Below are positions 1 to 8,130 of a stretch of DNA of 64,000 bases, in pieces; the stretch's first letter is position 1; each line of letters begins with the position of its first letter. The notes beneath the pieces were generated by a model, which did no database searches, was not told the origin of the DNA, and saw only the letters and a list, made by a program, of their open reading frames with translations. The DNA comes from Paracoccus seriniphilus (GTDB lineage: Bacteria > Pseudomonadota > Alphaproteobacteria > Rhodobacterales > Rhodobacteraceae). A program made the position numbers and the translations under genes. Location: positions 1,036,501 through 1,100,500 of the forward strand of contig NZ_CP067129.1 of NCBI RefSeq assembly GCF_028553745.1, read 5' to 3'.

Positions 1-151
1 CGATCCCGCCTATCGCGCCCTGTTCGGATCGGGGGCGCAGGGCACGCTGGCGCTGTATCGGCACCATCACGATCATGACCATGAACATGGCGCGGTCTGC
101 GAACCGCAACTGGGGCAGGGCGGTCATGACGACCAGCCGCTGCAGCATTAA
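1..151 (+). CDS. znuC: Zinc ABC transporter ATP-binding protein, C-terminal end (partial)
   Basis: Only the last 49 codons are present, read from base 2; the gene enters from the left edge. The visible tail ends in a histidine/aspartate-rich stretch (HHHDHDHEH at about bases 62-88), typical of zinc-handling ABC components, and the permease gene znuB follows 17 bases later on the same strand. Family knowledge: ZnuC is the cytoplasmic ATPase that powers ZnuB-mediated Zn2+ import with the periplasmic protein ZnuA. The Walker and signature motifs lie outside the window, so the call rests on the His-rich tail and the neighbour. MntB/SitB-type manganese ATPases are the alternative. Confidence 0.72.
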   Translation, partial: DPAYRALFGSGAQGTLALYRHHHDHDHEHGAVCEPQLGQGGHDDQPLQH

Positions 152-168
152 CCGACGGAAACTGTCAC

Positions 169-951
169 ATGCTTGACGATTTTTTCATCCGCGCCTTGCT
201 GGCCGGACTTGGCCTGGCGGCTGTCACCGGCCCCCTGGGCAGTTTCGTTGTCTGGCGGCGTATGGCCTATTTCGGTGATTCGACGGCCCATGCCGCGATT
301 CTGGGCGTCGCCATCAGTCTGGCCTTCAACATGTCGATCTATATCGGCACGCTGAGCGTGGCGATCTCGATGGCGGTGCTGGTGACGGTGCTGACCAATC
401 GTGGACAGGCCATGGATACGGTTCTGGGCGTCCTTGCGCATTCGGCGCTGGCCTTCGGTCTTGTGGCGATCAGCTTTGTGCCCTCGGCGCGTGGCGATCT
501 GAACGCCTTTCTCTTCGGAGACATTCTGGCGGTCAGGCGGTTTGACCTTGCATTGATCTGGGGCGGGGCGGCGCTGGTGCTGGTGCTGCTGATCTGGCGC
601 TGGCAGAAGATGGTCACTGCCACCGTCAACGAGGAACTGGCCATGGCGGCGGGAATAGATCCGCGCTTCGAGCGTCTGGTGTTGTCGCTTGCGCTTGCGG
701 TGGTCGTGGCCCTGGCCATTCGGGTGGTCGGTTCGCTGCTGATTTCAGCCATGCTGATCGTGCCGGCAGCCGCGGCGCGCGGACAGACCAGCACTCCGGA
801 ACGCATGGCAATTCTGGCCTCGGTGATCGCGGCGATCTCGGTCTCTGCGGGGCTGTGGTCCAGCCTGCATTTCGACAGCCCTGCCGGCCCCTCGATCGTT
901 GCCGCAACAACGGTTTTTTTCGCGTTAGGGCAAGTTTTTCGTCGCGTTTAA
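169..951 (+). CDS. znuB: Zinc ABC transporter permease ZnuB
   Basis: A 260-aa polytopic membrane protein of the ABC-3 family (ZnuB/MntB/TroC), which forms the inner-membrane channel for zinc (or manganese) import. It starts MLDDFFIRALLAGLG and has about 7-8 hydrophobic segments spread along its length. The early motif GPLGSFVVWRRMAYFGDST is typical of the family and lies in the coupling region. A late segment (VVGSLLISAMLIVPAAAAR) is also a family hallmark. Length is normal. It lies 17 bases behind the znuC tail, so the two are co-transcribed; znuA and a Zur regulator would be expected to the left. Zinc rather than manganese is inferred from the His-rich ZnuC tail. Confidence 0.88.
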   Translation: MLDDFFIRALLAGLGLAAVTGPLGSFVVWRRMAYFGDSTAHAAILGVAISLAFNMSIYIGTLSVAISMAVLVTVLTNRGQAMDTVLGVLAHSALAFGLVAISFVPSARGDLNAFLFGDILAVRRFDLALIWGGAALVLVLLIWRWQKMVTATVNEELAMAAGIDPRFERLVLSLALAVVVALAIRVVGSLLISAMLIVPAAAARGQTSTPERMAILASVIAAISVSAGLWSSLHFDSPAGPSIVAATTVFFALGQVFRRV

Positions 952-959
952 CGGCAGTT

Positions 960-977
960 TGACACAAAATGGTGTCA
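960..977. repeat. Perfect inverted repeat TGACAC-N6-GTGTCA
   Basis: Bases 960-965 (TGACAC) and 972-977 (GTGTCA) are exact reverse complements around the spacer AAAATG. The element starts 9 bases after the znuB stop and lies about 170 bases before the next gene. It could be an operator for the downstream gene or a short hairpin ending the znu transcript. No T-run follows, so an intrinsic terminator is unlikely. Confidence 0.45.
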
Positions 978-1149
978 TTGGCCGCAAACGGTAACCCACG
1001 CCCATTGGTTCTGTTGGCCAATATGCAACAGTGAACGCAAGGCCGGGATGGAATCGATTCAATGCCGCTTTTCAACTGTTCTGGATTGTGTAACTGTCAG
1101 CACTGATGTTGCCGGAGACGGCAGCTCTTAAATGTAACGGAGCATGATC

Positions 1150-1353
1150 ATGACCAAATTCGCTACTTTCGCTGCCGCCCTCGGCCTGACCGCAACCTCG
1201 GCTCTGGCCGGTGGCTATGTTGCTCCCGTCGTTGACGTCGAGCCCGTTGTCATCGAAGAAGAAGCCGCGTCCTCGAACGCTGGCCTGGTGATCCCCGCCC
1301 TGCTGCTGCTGGGCGTGATCGCTGCTGTTGCTTCGGACGACGACGACAGCTGA
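1150..1353 (+). CDS. Small secreted or membrane-anchored acidic protein, unknown function
   Basis: A 67-aa protein. Of two in-frame ATGs (1144 and 1150) I chose 1150, because the GGAG at 1139-1142 is 7 bases before it but only 1 base before 1144. Residues 1-21 look like a Sec signal peptide (MTKFATFAAALGLTATSALA). An acidic segment follows, then a hydrophobic stretch (GLVIPALLLLGVIAAVA) and an acidic end (SDDDDS). It may be exported and anchored by the second hydrophobic stretch. It has its own strong terminator, so it is probably a monocistronic, well-expressed gene. It faces the yjbF-yjbH genes; E. coli yjbEFGH also has a tiny secreted product (YjbE), but I see no sequence support for homology. 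Confidence 0.65.
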   Translation: MTKFATFAAALGLTATSALAGGYVAPVVDVEPVVIEEEAASSNAGLVIPALLLLGVIAAVASDDDDS

Positions 1354-1359
1354 TTACGG

Positions 1360-1422
1360 AACAGATCGGATTTCCGATCTGTTTGAAAGAGGGCTGGCCT
1401 TGTGTCAGCCCTCTTTTCTTTT
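1360..1422 (+). terminator. Hairpin plus intrinsic terminator
   Basis: Two hairpins follow the small gene. The first (1360-1370 with 1373-1383) is an 11-bp exact palindrome AACAGATCGGA/TCCGATCTGTT. The second (1386-1396 with 1406-1416, AAAGAGGGCTG/CAGCCCTCTTT) is followed by a T-rich run (TTTTCTTTT to about 1422), a classical rho-independent terminator. Confidence 0.85.
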
Positions 1423-1458
1423 GGGATTCGCAATGTGAATCCCCTGAATGCCCCCATC

Positions 1459-1488
1459 AAAAAAGCCGCCCCGAAAGGGCGGCCTTTT
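1459..1488 (-). terminator. Bidirectional intrinsic terminator after the yjbF gene
   Basis: Stem GCCGCCC (1465-1471) with GGGCGGC (1477-1483) and loop CGAAA. Six A residues at 1459-1464 give a T-run on the minus strand, and TTTT at 1485-1488 serves the plus strand. It lies between convergent genes and is best suited to end the minus-strand yjbH-yjbF transcript. Confidence 0.8.
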
Positions 1489-1511
1489 CCTATCCGGGCC
1501 TTGTTGGGGCG

Positions 1512-2177
1512 TCAGGGTCGCAGAGTCTGCACGGTCACATAACCCAGCGCCGGTCCGATCCACTGCCGCGAGACAGTGATCTGGCCGCCCTGACGGATAT
1601 AGCTGTTCTGGAAGCCCGTGCCGTGACCGTGGCAGTCTTCCACCGTCACACCGGGTTTGGGGCCCGCGCCCACAGTGCAGGTAAACTGCAGCGGCCGTTC
1701 CTTGCCGTCTCCGGCAAAATAGCGCATTACCCGCTGTGCGCTGCCCGAGCGGCCTGAACGGATCAGCGCCTCGGTCTGCGGCTCGGCGACGGAGAGGTCG
1801 TGGCCCAGCCCGCGCGTGCCTATCAGAATGCCATTGCGCATGATCAGCGCCTCTTCCGAGGGTGTCATATAGGTGCGCATGCTGCCATTCTGCCCGGTCA
1901 GCGCCATGATCTGCGTCTTGCCCAGCCCCTCGAAGCCGACCTGAATCAGCGGGCCCGGGTTGACGCGCAGGGCTTCGGCTGCCGCCTCTTGCGGGGTTTT
2001 CGGTGCGCTGGCCGGGGCGTCGGACTTCGCCGCACGACGTGAGAGGGCGGCATCCGCTGTGGTCTTGATCAAGGCGTCGAGGGCACTGCCGCCCGTTCCG
2101 TCACTGGTGTCATTGCCGCAGGCGGCCAGCATTGCCAGCAGGGCCGTGGCCATAGCGGTGTTGCGAGCATTGTTCAT
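1512..2177 (-). CDS. yjbF: YjbF family outer-membrane lipoprotein
   Basis: A 221-aa protein with a lipoprotein signal: hydrophobic residues 8-19 and lipobox LAAC with Cys20. The mature part matches the group-4-capsule-type YjbF/GfcB lipoprotein fold in style (GTRGLGHDLSVAEPQ, YFAGDGKERPLQFTC, GQITVSRQWIGPALGYVTVQ near the C-terminus). The start codon overlaps the yjbH stop by four bases (ATGA), so translation is coupled. Known role: yjbEFGH of E. coli is tied to exopolysaccharide production under Rcs control; the molecular role of YjbF is not settled. I see no yjbG homologue here. It ends 23 bases before a strong terminator. Confidence 0.82.
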   Translation of the reverse strand: MNNARNTAMATALLAMLAACGNDTSDGTGGSALDALIKTTADAALSRRAAKSDAPASAPKTPQEAAAEALRVNPGPLIQVGFEGLGKTQIMALTGQNGSMRTYMTPSEEALIMRNGILIGTRGLGHDLSVAEPQTEALIRSGRSGSAQRVMRYFAGDGKERPLQFTCTVGAGPKPGVTVEDCHGHGTGFQNSYIRQGGQITVSRQWIGPALGYVTVQTLRP

Positions 2178-4393
2178 CGCCAGAACCTCCCCCAGCCTTC
2201 ATAAAGTTCGACCGCATGGGTCTCGCGCAGCTTGTCGTAAAGGCGGCCTTCCACCTGGACGCGCGACCCGCCATCGCGCGACAGCGAGCGGATGGTGGTG
2301 CTGGCTCGGTCGCGCGTCGGTGTTCCGGTTGCCCAACTGACCGGGATCGACAGGGTGATCCCCTTGTCGAAGGACCCCTCGCCGAATTCCTCGTCGCTCA
2401 GATCGGTCTTGGTGGCATAGGCGCCCACTCGCCAGCCGTTGGCGAACTCGCGCGACAGCGACACCGTGGCACCTTTGTCGCCGGCCAGATATTTGCCGAC
2501 ATCCAGCTGCGCGGTGAAGCCGTCACCGAACTCGTAATAGGCGGACAGGAAGCCGGTGGTCGTTTCATAGTCGCGGAAATCGAACAGCACGTCGAAATCG
2601 CGTTTGCGCACCCGGTTGATCTCGGCACCGAAGGCCAGGGGCGAGTTGACCGGTTTCCAAAGGACTTCCGCCGAAACCCCGCCATAGGCGCGCTCAAGCA
2701 GACCCGCAGTTACGCGGGTATAGACCTGTTCCGTCGGTCGGGCATACCAGGCCAGGGTCAGTTCGGGGATCGTGGGCGAGGTGTTCCCGGTATACATGCG
2801 CGTATCCGACCGGACCCGCGGCACGCCCTCGGGCGTGGTTTCCAGGCTTGGGTCCGCCTCATACTCCTCGGCCGTATAGTGATCACCGCGCTGACCGCCA
2901 TTCAGCGAGGCGGGGATGCCGGGTCCACGCTGTTCCATGTCGCCAAAGGCGCGCTGGCGCAGGGTGCCGCGGAAGATCACGCCGGGCATCAGTTCGTATT
3001 TGACCGTGGCTTCGGCACCAACTTCGTAGCGCAGTGGTTCATCGGGATCGAAAAGGCCCAGATCCAGATAGGGGCTGATATGCCATTGGAAACGCGGGTG
3101 CATATCCTCGGAATACACCAGATTTCCGGGTCGCGGGGTGGCGTCGGTCAGCCTGGCGACCGAGGCGATCTGGCCGGCCTCGGTATTTTCCAGCCGTTCG
3201 ACATCCGAGCGGCGCAGCGTCACGGATGATGTGGGGATGCCATCTGCCGAAGAGGTGATCACCAGCGTTTCGACCGAAGGCGGCAGGGCGCGTGTCATCA
3301 GGCGGGCGGTGCGACCGATGCCCTCGGCGTGCTGGATATAGCGCTGGTTGCGAATGCGGACCTCGGCCCGGTTCGCCGACAGGGCCATGGATTCCAGCAG
3401 CAGCCCCTCGTCGGCCAGGGCGTCTGCCAGCGCCTTCTGAATGGCGGGTTGTGCGGTCGGATCCTGTGCCCAATTGCCCGACCAGCCTTCCGGATCAGCG
3501 GCAGGGGCAGGGCGCGGGCGCACAGGGGCAGGGGCCTTTTCCAGACCCGACGGATAGGGTGCCTGACGCGGGTTCAGGGCAAAGGAGAATTGCGCCCCGA
3601 CGGTATTGCCGCCGATCGTATACAGCCCGACCTCGTAGTTGTTGCCGAACCGATAATAGGCCGCCAGGTTCAGATTGCTGTCCGGGGCCTTGCCACCTTC
3701 CTGGAAGGTGTTGACGCGCCTGCCATTGTCATAGCTGGCGGTGTATTTGTCGTTCGAATACTCGGCGACGAGGCTGAGCTTGTCGGTTGCCTGCCAGGTG
3801 ATCGAGCCGAAGGGCCGCGGGCTGCCGCTGAACCAGTCCTCGACCGTCGGTTTGCCGCCGGTATCGGTCGAATCGATCGTGCGCGGGTTGCCTGCCAGGG
3901 TGCCCCAGCCCAGCCCTGCCGAGGCCCGCAGCCGTGGCGTGATGTTCTTGGTTGCAACGATATATTCGCCCGAATAGACCCCCGTGCCCAGGAAATCCTG
4001 CAGGCCGACAGCGACGGCGGGACGCCAGCCCTGCCTGTCCTCGTCAATGACCTGGAAACGCAAATCGAAAGAGCGGTCATAGATGTGATCGGGGCTGTTG
4101 TAATCCGGAACGTCTTCGACGCGGGAATAGCGCAGCACCGTGGTCAGGCGGGGCATGGCCTGAAAGACGACATTCGTGCGCCGACCATAATCCGAAAGAG
4201 AGACCGTGGCCCCCAGCGTGCCATCCGGCAGCATTTCTGCAGTCGGCGTGTCGATCCCCCCGGGAAGCCCGTAGGTCGACATGTTCTGCCCTGCAACCGG
4301 TTCGGCGATAGCGGTGGAACTCACCGAGCCCAGCAGGGCAGCGGCGGGCAGGGTCGTCGCCATCAGGCGCCGGAATAGCAAAGAGCGTCGCAT
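2174..4393 (-). CDS. yjbH: YjbH family outer-membrane beta-barrel protein (exopolysaccharide-linked)
   Basis: A 739-aa exported protein. The N-terminus has a signal peptide (RLMATTLPAAALLGSVSSTAIA, about residues 9-30), followed by the conserved STYGLPGGIDTPTAEMLPDG typical of YjbH. Alternating-residue strands rich in Tyr/Trp and ending FDKGITLSIPVSW... and GWGRFWR suggest two beta-barrel regions around a periplasmic segment (about residues 300-400). Length fits the family (about 700 aa). The Shine-Dalgarno GAGGG lies 8 bases before the ATG. It is translationally coupled to yjbF downstream. Family knowledge: GfcD/YjbH are outer-membrane proteins of capsule or EPS loci; transport function is inferred, not proven. 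Confidence 0.85.
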   Translation of the reverse strand: MRRSLLFRRLMATTLPAAALLGSVSSTAIAEPVAGQNMSTYGLPGGIDTPTAEMLPDGTLGATVSLSDYGRRTNVVFQAMPRLTTVLRYSRVEDVPDYNSPDHIYDRSFDLRFQVIDEDRQGWRPAVAVGLQDFLGTGVYSGEYIVATKNITPRLRASAGLGWGTLAGNPRTIDSTDTGGKPTVEDWFSGSPRPFGSITWQATDKLSLVAEYSNDKYTASYDNGRRVNTFQEGGKAPDSNLNLAAYYRFGNNYEVGLYTIGGNTVGAQFSFALNPRQAPYPSGLEKAPAPVRPRPAPAADPEGWSGNWAQDPTAQPAIQKALADALADEGLLLESMALSANRAEVRIRNQRYIQHAEGIGRTARLMTRALPPSVETLVITSSADGIPTSSVTLRRSDVERLENTEAGQIASVARLTDATPRPGNLVYSEDMHPRFQWHISPYLDLGLFDPDEPLRYEVGAEATVKYELMPGVIFRGTLRQRAFGDMEQRGPGIPASLNGGQRGDHYTAEEYEADPSLETTPEGVPRVRSDTRMYTGNTSPTIPELTLAWYARPTEQVYTRVTAGLLERAYGGVSAEVLWKPVNSPLAFGAEINRVRKRDFDVLFDFRDYETTTGFLSAYYEFGDGFTAQLDVGKYLAGDKGATVSLSREFANGWRVGAYATKTDLSDEEFGEGSFDKGITLSIPVSWATGTPTRDRASTTIRSLSRDGGSRVQVEGRLYDKLRETHAVELYEGWGRFWR

Positions 4394-4513
4394 CGAGATG
4401 TCCCTCGTTCAGCGTTTTGCAACAGCATAGCTGTGCTGCCGACAGATTGCAGCCCGCCAGATACAAACGGCCGGCGGGTGCGTCATCTTCGCCGCATGGT
4501 CCCTGTCCGGACC

Positions 4514-5413
4514 TTATTCCGTGTCGCTTTCGGCGGCGGAATCCCCTGCGGCCTCATCGGTGACCGTCGGCGGGGTCGAGGGCAGCGACATCGCCGGTGC
4601 CGGAATGACCGGAGCGGACTGGGTCTCGCTGGCCTCGGGGGCTGCGGTTTCCGGCTCGGGCGCGGTGGGCGTTTCTGCCGGTGTCACGGGTGCGGCCGGG
4701 GCCGGCTGGCTTGCGGTTGCGCCGGTGTCGGGGCTGCTGGCCGGTGTCGGGGTGTCGGTCTCGACCACCGGGGCTTCGCTGGCCTGCGTCGCGGTTTCGG
4801 GCGTGGCCTTGGCGGCCGGACGTGTCGCGGCGGGTTTTTTCGGTGCCGCAGGGGTGGATTTGCGCGGCGCGGCCGGGGCGGGTGCCTTGATGGCCGCCAC
4901 GGCAGCCGCAACTTCGGGCGATGCCGGTCCGGCGCAACCGCGATGGCTGCGACCGGAAACGGTCAGCGTGGCGGTGAAGGGGAACTTCTCGCCCGACATG
5001 TCATCCTGACAGGCGGTGCCACGGATGTTCACGACGAAGGGACGTCCGCTGAGAACGCCGACATATTCGACGCCCTTGTCGAACACCAGGCGGTTCACGC
5101 GAATGGCGCGCCCCTTGCTGTTTCCCGGCGTGATGTAGATCGCGGTGCCGCCCGCGACATTCACGGTCCAGAACGGTTCGTTCCCGTGGGCGCTGAAGGC
5201 ATTCGTGCTGCTGGTCTTGGCTTCGGCGGTGGCGACTGGCGTTGCCGGGGCCTCGGCGATCTCGATCGGCTGTTCCAGGGGCGAGACGCTTGGAGGGCCT
5301 TTGTGGCCTTCGACCTGGGGTTCCTGTGTCGAGCCGAAGCCGGGAAGCCCGGTGCCCTCGCACGCGGCAAGCGGCAAGGTCAAAAGAGCGAGAAGTGCGA
5401 GACGCGGAGACAT
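4514..5413 (-). CDS. COG3650-type lipoprotein with a long Pro/Ala-rich tail
   Basis: A 299-aa protein from the ATG at 5413 (AAGAAGG 7 bases upstream); the longer frame to 5449 has no better site. Lipobox LAAC with Cys18. Residues about 70-155 hold a COG3650-like domain: HGNEPFW, VFDKGVEYVGVLSGRPF, RGTACQDDMSGEKFPFTATL and HRGCAG, with two cysteines that could form a disulfide. From about residue 160 on, the protein is a low-complexity Ala/Pro/Thr/Glu tail with many PA and TP repeats. Such domains resemble those fused to META or heat-shock-like envelope proteins, but the function is unknown. The tail could span the periplasm or cell wall. It precedes yjbH by 120 bases on the same strand. Confidence 0.75.
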   Translation of the reverse strand: MSPRLALLALLTLPLAACEGTGLPGFGSTQEPQVEGHKGPPSVSPLEQPIEIAEAPATPVATAEAKTSSTNAFSAHGNEPFWTVNVAGGTAIYITPGNSKGRAIRVNRLVFDKGVEYVGVLSGRPFVVNIRGTACQDDMSGEKFPFTATLTVSGRSHRGCAGPASPEVAAAVAAIKAPAPAAPRKSTPAAPKKPAATRPAAKATPETATQASEAPVVETDTPTPASSPDTGATASQPAPAAPVTPAETPTAPEPETAAPEASETQSAPVIPAPAMSLPSTPPTVTDEAAGDSAAESDTE

Positions 5414-5519
5414 CGGACGGCCTTCTTGATTGGGATCACTGTTGCACAAGCGTTAGCAACGGGCGAGGCGCGGGGCAAGCTTGGCGCGTGACCGGTGGCG
5501 GCAGACTGCCGCAGGCTCG

Positions 5520-6902
5520 TCAGCAATTGGGGATGTTCACCGCCAGCCCCCCCAATGAGGTTTCCTTGTATTTCTCGCTCATGTCCCGGCCGGTCTGGCG
5601 CATGGTTTCAATGGCTGCATCCAGCGGCACAAGGTGATGACCGTCGCCGCGCAGGGCAAGGCTGGCCGCGCTGACGGCCTTGATCGCGCCCAGTCCGTTG
5701 CGTTCGATGCAGGGCACCTGAACCAGCCCTTTGACGGGATCGCAAGTCATGCCCAGATGATGCTCCAGGGCGATTTCGGCGGCATTTTCTATCTGTTCGG
5801 GCGTGCCGCCCAGCACCGCGGCCAGCCCTGCCGCCGCCATGGCGCTGGCACTGCCGACCTCGGCCTGACAGCCGCATTCCGCCCCCGAGATCGAGGCATT
5901 ATGCTTGATCAGCCCGCCGACCGCCGCCGCGGTCAGCAGGAAATCGGGCAATGCGCGTTCCGTGGCGCCGGGCACGTGGTCCAGCCAATAGCGGATCACT
6001 GCGGGCACAACCCCGGCGGCCCCATTGGTCGGAGCGGTAACGACCTGTCCGCCTGCGGCATTCTCCTCGTTCACGGCCATGGCATAGACCGACATCCAGT
6101 CGTTGATGACATGGGGCGCGGTCAGATTCATGCCGCGTTCGGCCAGCAGCTTTTCGTGGATGCTGCCGGCTCGGCGTCTGACATTCAGCCCGCCGGGCAG
6201 GGTTCCGCGTGCTTCCAGACCGCGATCCATGCAGTCGCGCATGACCTGCCAGATCTTCATCAGACCGTCACGCAATTGAGCGTCGCTGCGAAAGACCAAC
6301 TCGTTGGCGCGTTTCATCTGGGCGATGCTCTTGCCGGATCTTGCCGACATTTCCAGCATTTCGGCAGCGGTCGAAAAGGCAAAGGGCACCTTGGCGACCG
6401 CATCGCTGCGGTCTTCGCTGCCCTTGCGGGCCAGTTCTTCCTCGGTCAGGACAAAGCCGCCGCCGACCGAATAATAGACCTGGTGAAAGATCACGTCGCC
6501 CTGCGCATCGGTGGCCGACAGGGTCATGCCGTTGGCATGGCCGGGCAGGGCGTTGTCATAGTCGAAAATCAGGTCCTTTTCGGGGTCGAAGCGCAGGGTG
6601 CCCAGCCCTTCGGGGGACAGGCTGCGGCTGTCGCGATTGGCGGCGAGCGCCTCTTCGGCGGTCAGGGCGTCCATCGTCGCCGGAACGAAGCCGGCCAGCC
6701 CCAGGATCGTGGCGCGATCGGTGGCATGGCCCTTGCCGGTAAAGGCCAGGCTGCCATGCAGGCTGGCGCGCAGCCCGGCGGCGCGGAAAGGTTGCTGGCG
6801 CAGGGCTTCCAGAAAACGTGCGCCCGCCACCATCGGACCCATCGTATGGGACGAGGACGGGCCGACGCCGATTTTGAACAGATCGAAGACCGAAAGGAAC
6901 AT
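5520..6902 (-). CDS. sdaA: L-serine ammonia-lyase (iron-sulfur L-serine dehydratase)
   Basis: A 460-aa enzyme converting L-serine to pyruvate and ammonia in the cytoplasm with a [4Fe-4S] cluster. I start it at 6902 ([20 protein letters not shown]), because AAGGGG lies 5 bases upstream and this is where family members begin; an upstream ATG at 6929 adds 9 unmatched residues. Family motifs: [10 protein letters not shown] near the N-terminus; [38 protein letters not shown] with the cluster cysteines; and a C-terminal Cys (NIPNC), the tail residue that in bacterial enzymes reaches into the active site. Single-chain (alpha plus beta fused) form. Monocistronic, divergent from dusB. Confidence 0.95.
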   Translation of the reverse strand: MFLSVFDLFKIGVGPSSSHTMGPMVAGARFLEALRQQPFRAAGLRASLHGSLAFTGKGHATDRATILGLAGFVPATMDALTAEEALAANRDSRSLSPEGLGTLRFDPEKDLIFDYDNALPGHANGMTLSATDAQGDVIFHQVYYSVGGGFVLTEEELARKGSEDRSDAVAKVPFAFSTAAEMLEMSARSGKSIAQMKRANELVFRSDAQLRDGLMKIWQVMRDCMDRGLEARGTLPGGLNVRRRAGSIHEKLLAERGMNLTAPHVINDWMSVYAMAVNEENAAGGQVVTAPTNGAAGVVPAVIRYWLDHVPGATERALPDFLLTAAAVGGLIKHNASISGAECGCQAEVGSASAMAAAGLAAVLGGTPEQIENAAEIALEHHLGMTCDPVKGLVQVPCIERNGLGAIKAVSAASLALRGDGHHLVPLDAAIETMRQTGRDMSEKYKETSLGGLAVNIPNC

Positions 6903-7003
6903 GCTGACCCCTTGCAAATGTCCTGACATCTAATCAGTTGGTCCCTGCGGCGACCATCGCGAATGCGACCTTTCCGGCCCGTCTCTGCGACATCGCCTGA
7001 AAG

Positions 7004-7032
7004 TTGATTGCCGTTTTTGCGGGCGGTATGAC
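7004..7032 (+). promoter_or_regulatory. Candidate sigma-70-type promoter of the dusB-ntr operon
   Basis: TTGATT at 7004-7009, a 17-base spacer and TATGAC at 7027-7032, about 97 bases before the dusB start. Good spacing and partial consensus matches; found by eye only. The region 6903-7128 between divergent sdaA and dusB holds no other gene. Confidence 0.4.
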
Positions 7033-7128
7033 TAAAAATTGTGCAATACGCTCTGCCTGCTGAAAAGGCGCGCCATGGTATTTATAGGGCAGCTTGCGGC
7101 TGACACAGCAAGAGGTGAGGAACAGGTT

Positions 7129-8130
7129 ATGACAACCCGTGAACCAATCACTATTGGCGATACGCCTTTGGGGCCTCCGGTTTTTCTGGCCCCCATGGCG
7201 GGCATTACCGATCTGCCCTTCCGGCGGGCGGTGGCGCGCCATGGCGCAGGTTTGATGGTCAGTGAGATGGTTGCCTCCAGCGAAATGGTCACGCCGCGCC
7301 CTTCGACGCGGGCAGCAGTGCGCGCCAAGGCTTTGACCGAGGGTGCCTTGCCTGTCAGCGTCCAGATCGCGGGTCGCGAAGCCGGGGCGATGGCGGAAAC
7401 CGCCCGGATCGTCGAAGGCATGGGCGCGCGGATCATCGACATCAACATGGGGTGCCCCGCCAAGAAGGTGACCGGCGGGCTGTCGGGCGCGGCGCTGATG
7501 CGTGATCTGGATCATGCGCTGTCACTGATTGACGCGGTGGTCGGTGCGGTCGCGGTGCCGGTAACGTTGAAAATGCGGCTGGGATGGGATGACAGCACTC
7601 GCAATGCCGCCGAACTGGCGCGTCGTGCCACCGCCGCCGGAGTGCGGATGCTGACCGTGCATGGGCGCACCCGCGCGCAGTTCTACAAGGGCAATGCCGA
7701 TTGGTCGGCGATCCGTCCCGTTGCCGATCTGCCGGGCAGGCCGCCTCTGGTCGCGAATGGAGATATCGTCGACGCGGGAACCGCGCGTGCGGCGCTGGCG
7801 GAATCCGGCGCAGAGGCGGTGATGGTCGGGCGCGGGGCGCAGGGGGCGCCCTGGCGGTTGGCCGAGATCGCCCATCAGCTGTATGGCACGCCTGCGCCGG
7901 TCGTTCCCCGTGGCGCGGCGCTGGCCGATGCCGTCGAGGAACATTACGAGGATATTCTGAAGTTCTATGGTGTCGAACTGGGGCTGCGCGTCGCGCGCAA
8001 GCATCTGGGCTGGTATGCCGAGGCCAATGGCGCCCCCATGCGGGCCGAGATGCTGCGCGCCGACAGCCCTTCCAGGACCGTGGCGCTGATCCGGCAGGCC
8101 TTTGCGCAACCCTGCGAGGCGGCGGCATGA
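7129..8130 (+). CDS. dusB: tRNA-dihydrouridine synthase DusB (NifR3)
   Basis: A 333-aa FMN enzyme that reduces uridine to dihydrouridine in tRNA D-loops. I start at 7129 (MTTREPITIG), just before the conserved APMAGITDLPFRR. The catalytic cysteine is in INMGCPAKKVTGG, the barrel motif TLKMRLGW and HGRTRAQFYKG are typical, and VANGDIVD plus VMVGRGAQGAPW form the FMN phosphate site. Length is normal. In Rhodobacter this gene, called nifR3, heads the ntrBC operon exactly as here, and its stop overlaps the ntrB start (ATGA). Confidence 0.95.
   Translation: MTTREPITIGDTPLGPPVFLAPMAGITDLPFRRAVARHGAGLMVSEMVASSEMVTPRPSTRAAVRAKALTEGALPVSVQIAGREAGAMAETARIVEGMGARIIDINMGCPAKKVTGGLSGAALMRDLDHALSLIDAVVGAVAVPVTLKMRLGWDDSTRNAAELARRATAAGVRMLTVHGRTRAQFYKGNADWSAIRPVADLPGRPPLVANGDIVDAGTARAALAESGAEAVMVGRGAQGAPWRLAEIAHQLYGTPAPVVPRGAALADAVEEHYEDILKFYGVELGLRVARKHLGWYAEANGAPMRAEMLRADSPSRTVALIRQAFAQPCEAAA

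Noticed and set aside
2216-3229. Long plus-strand frame opposite yjbH (337 codons)
   Set aside because: Shadow of the minus-strand gene: Arg/Gly/His-rich composition with no domain and no ribosome site. The same holds for most long antisense frames here.
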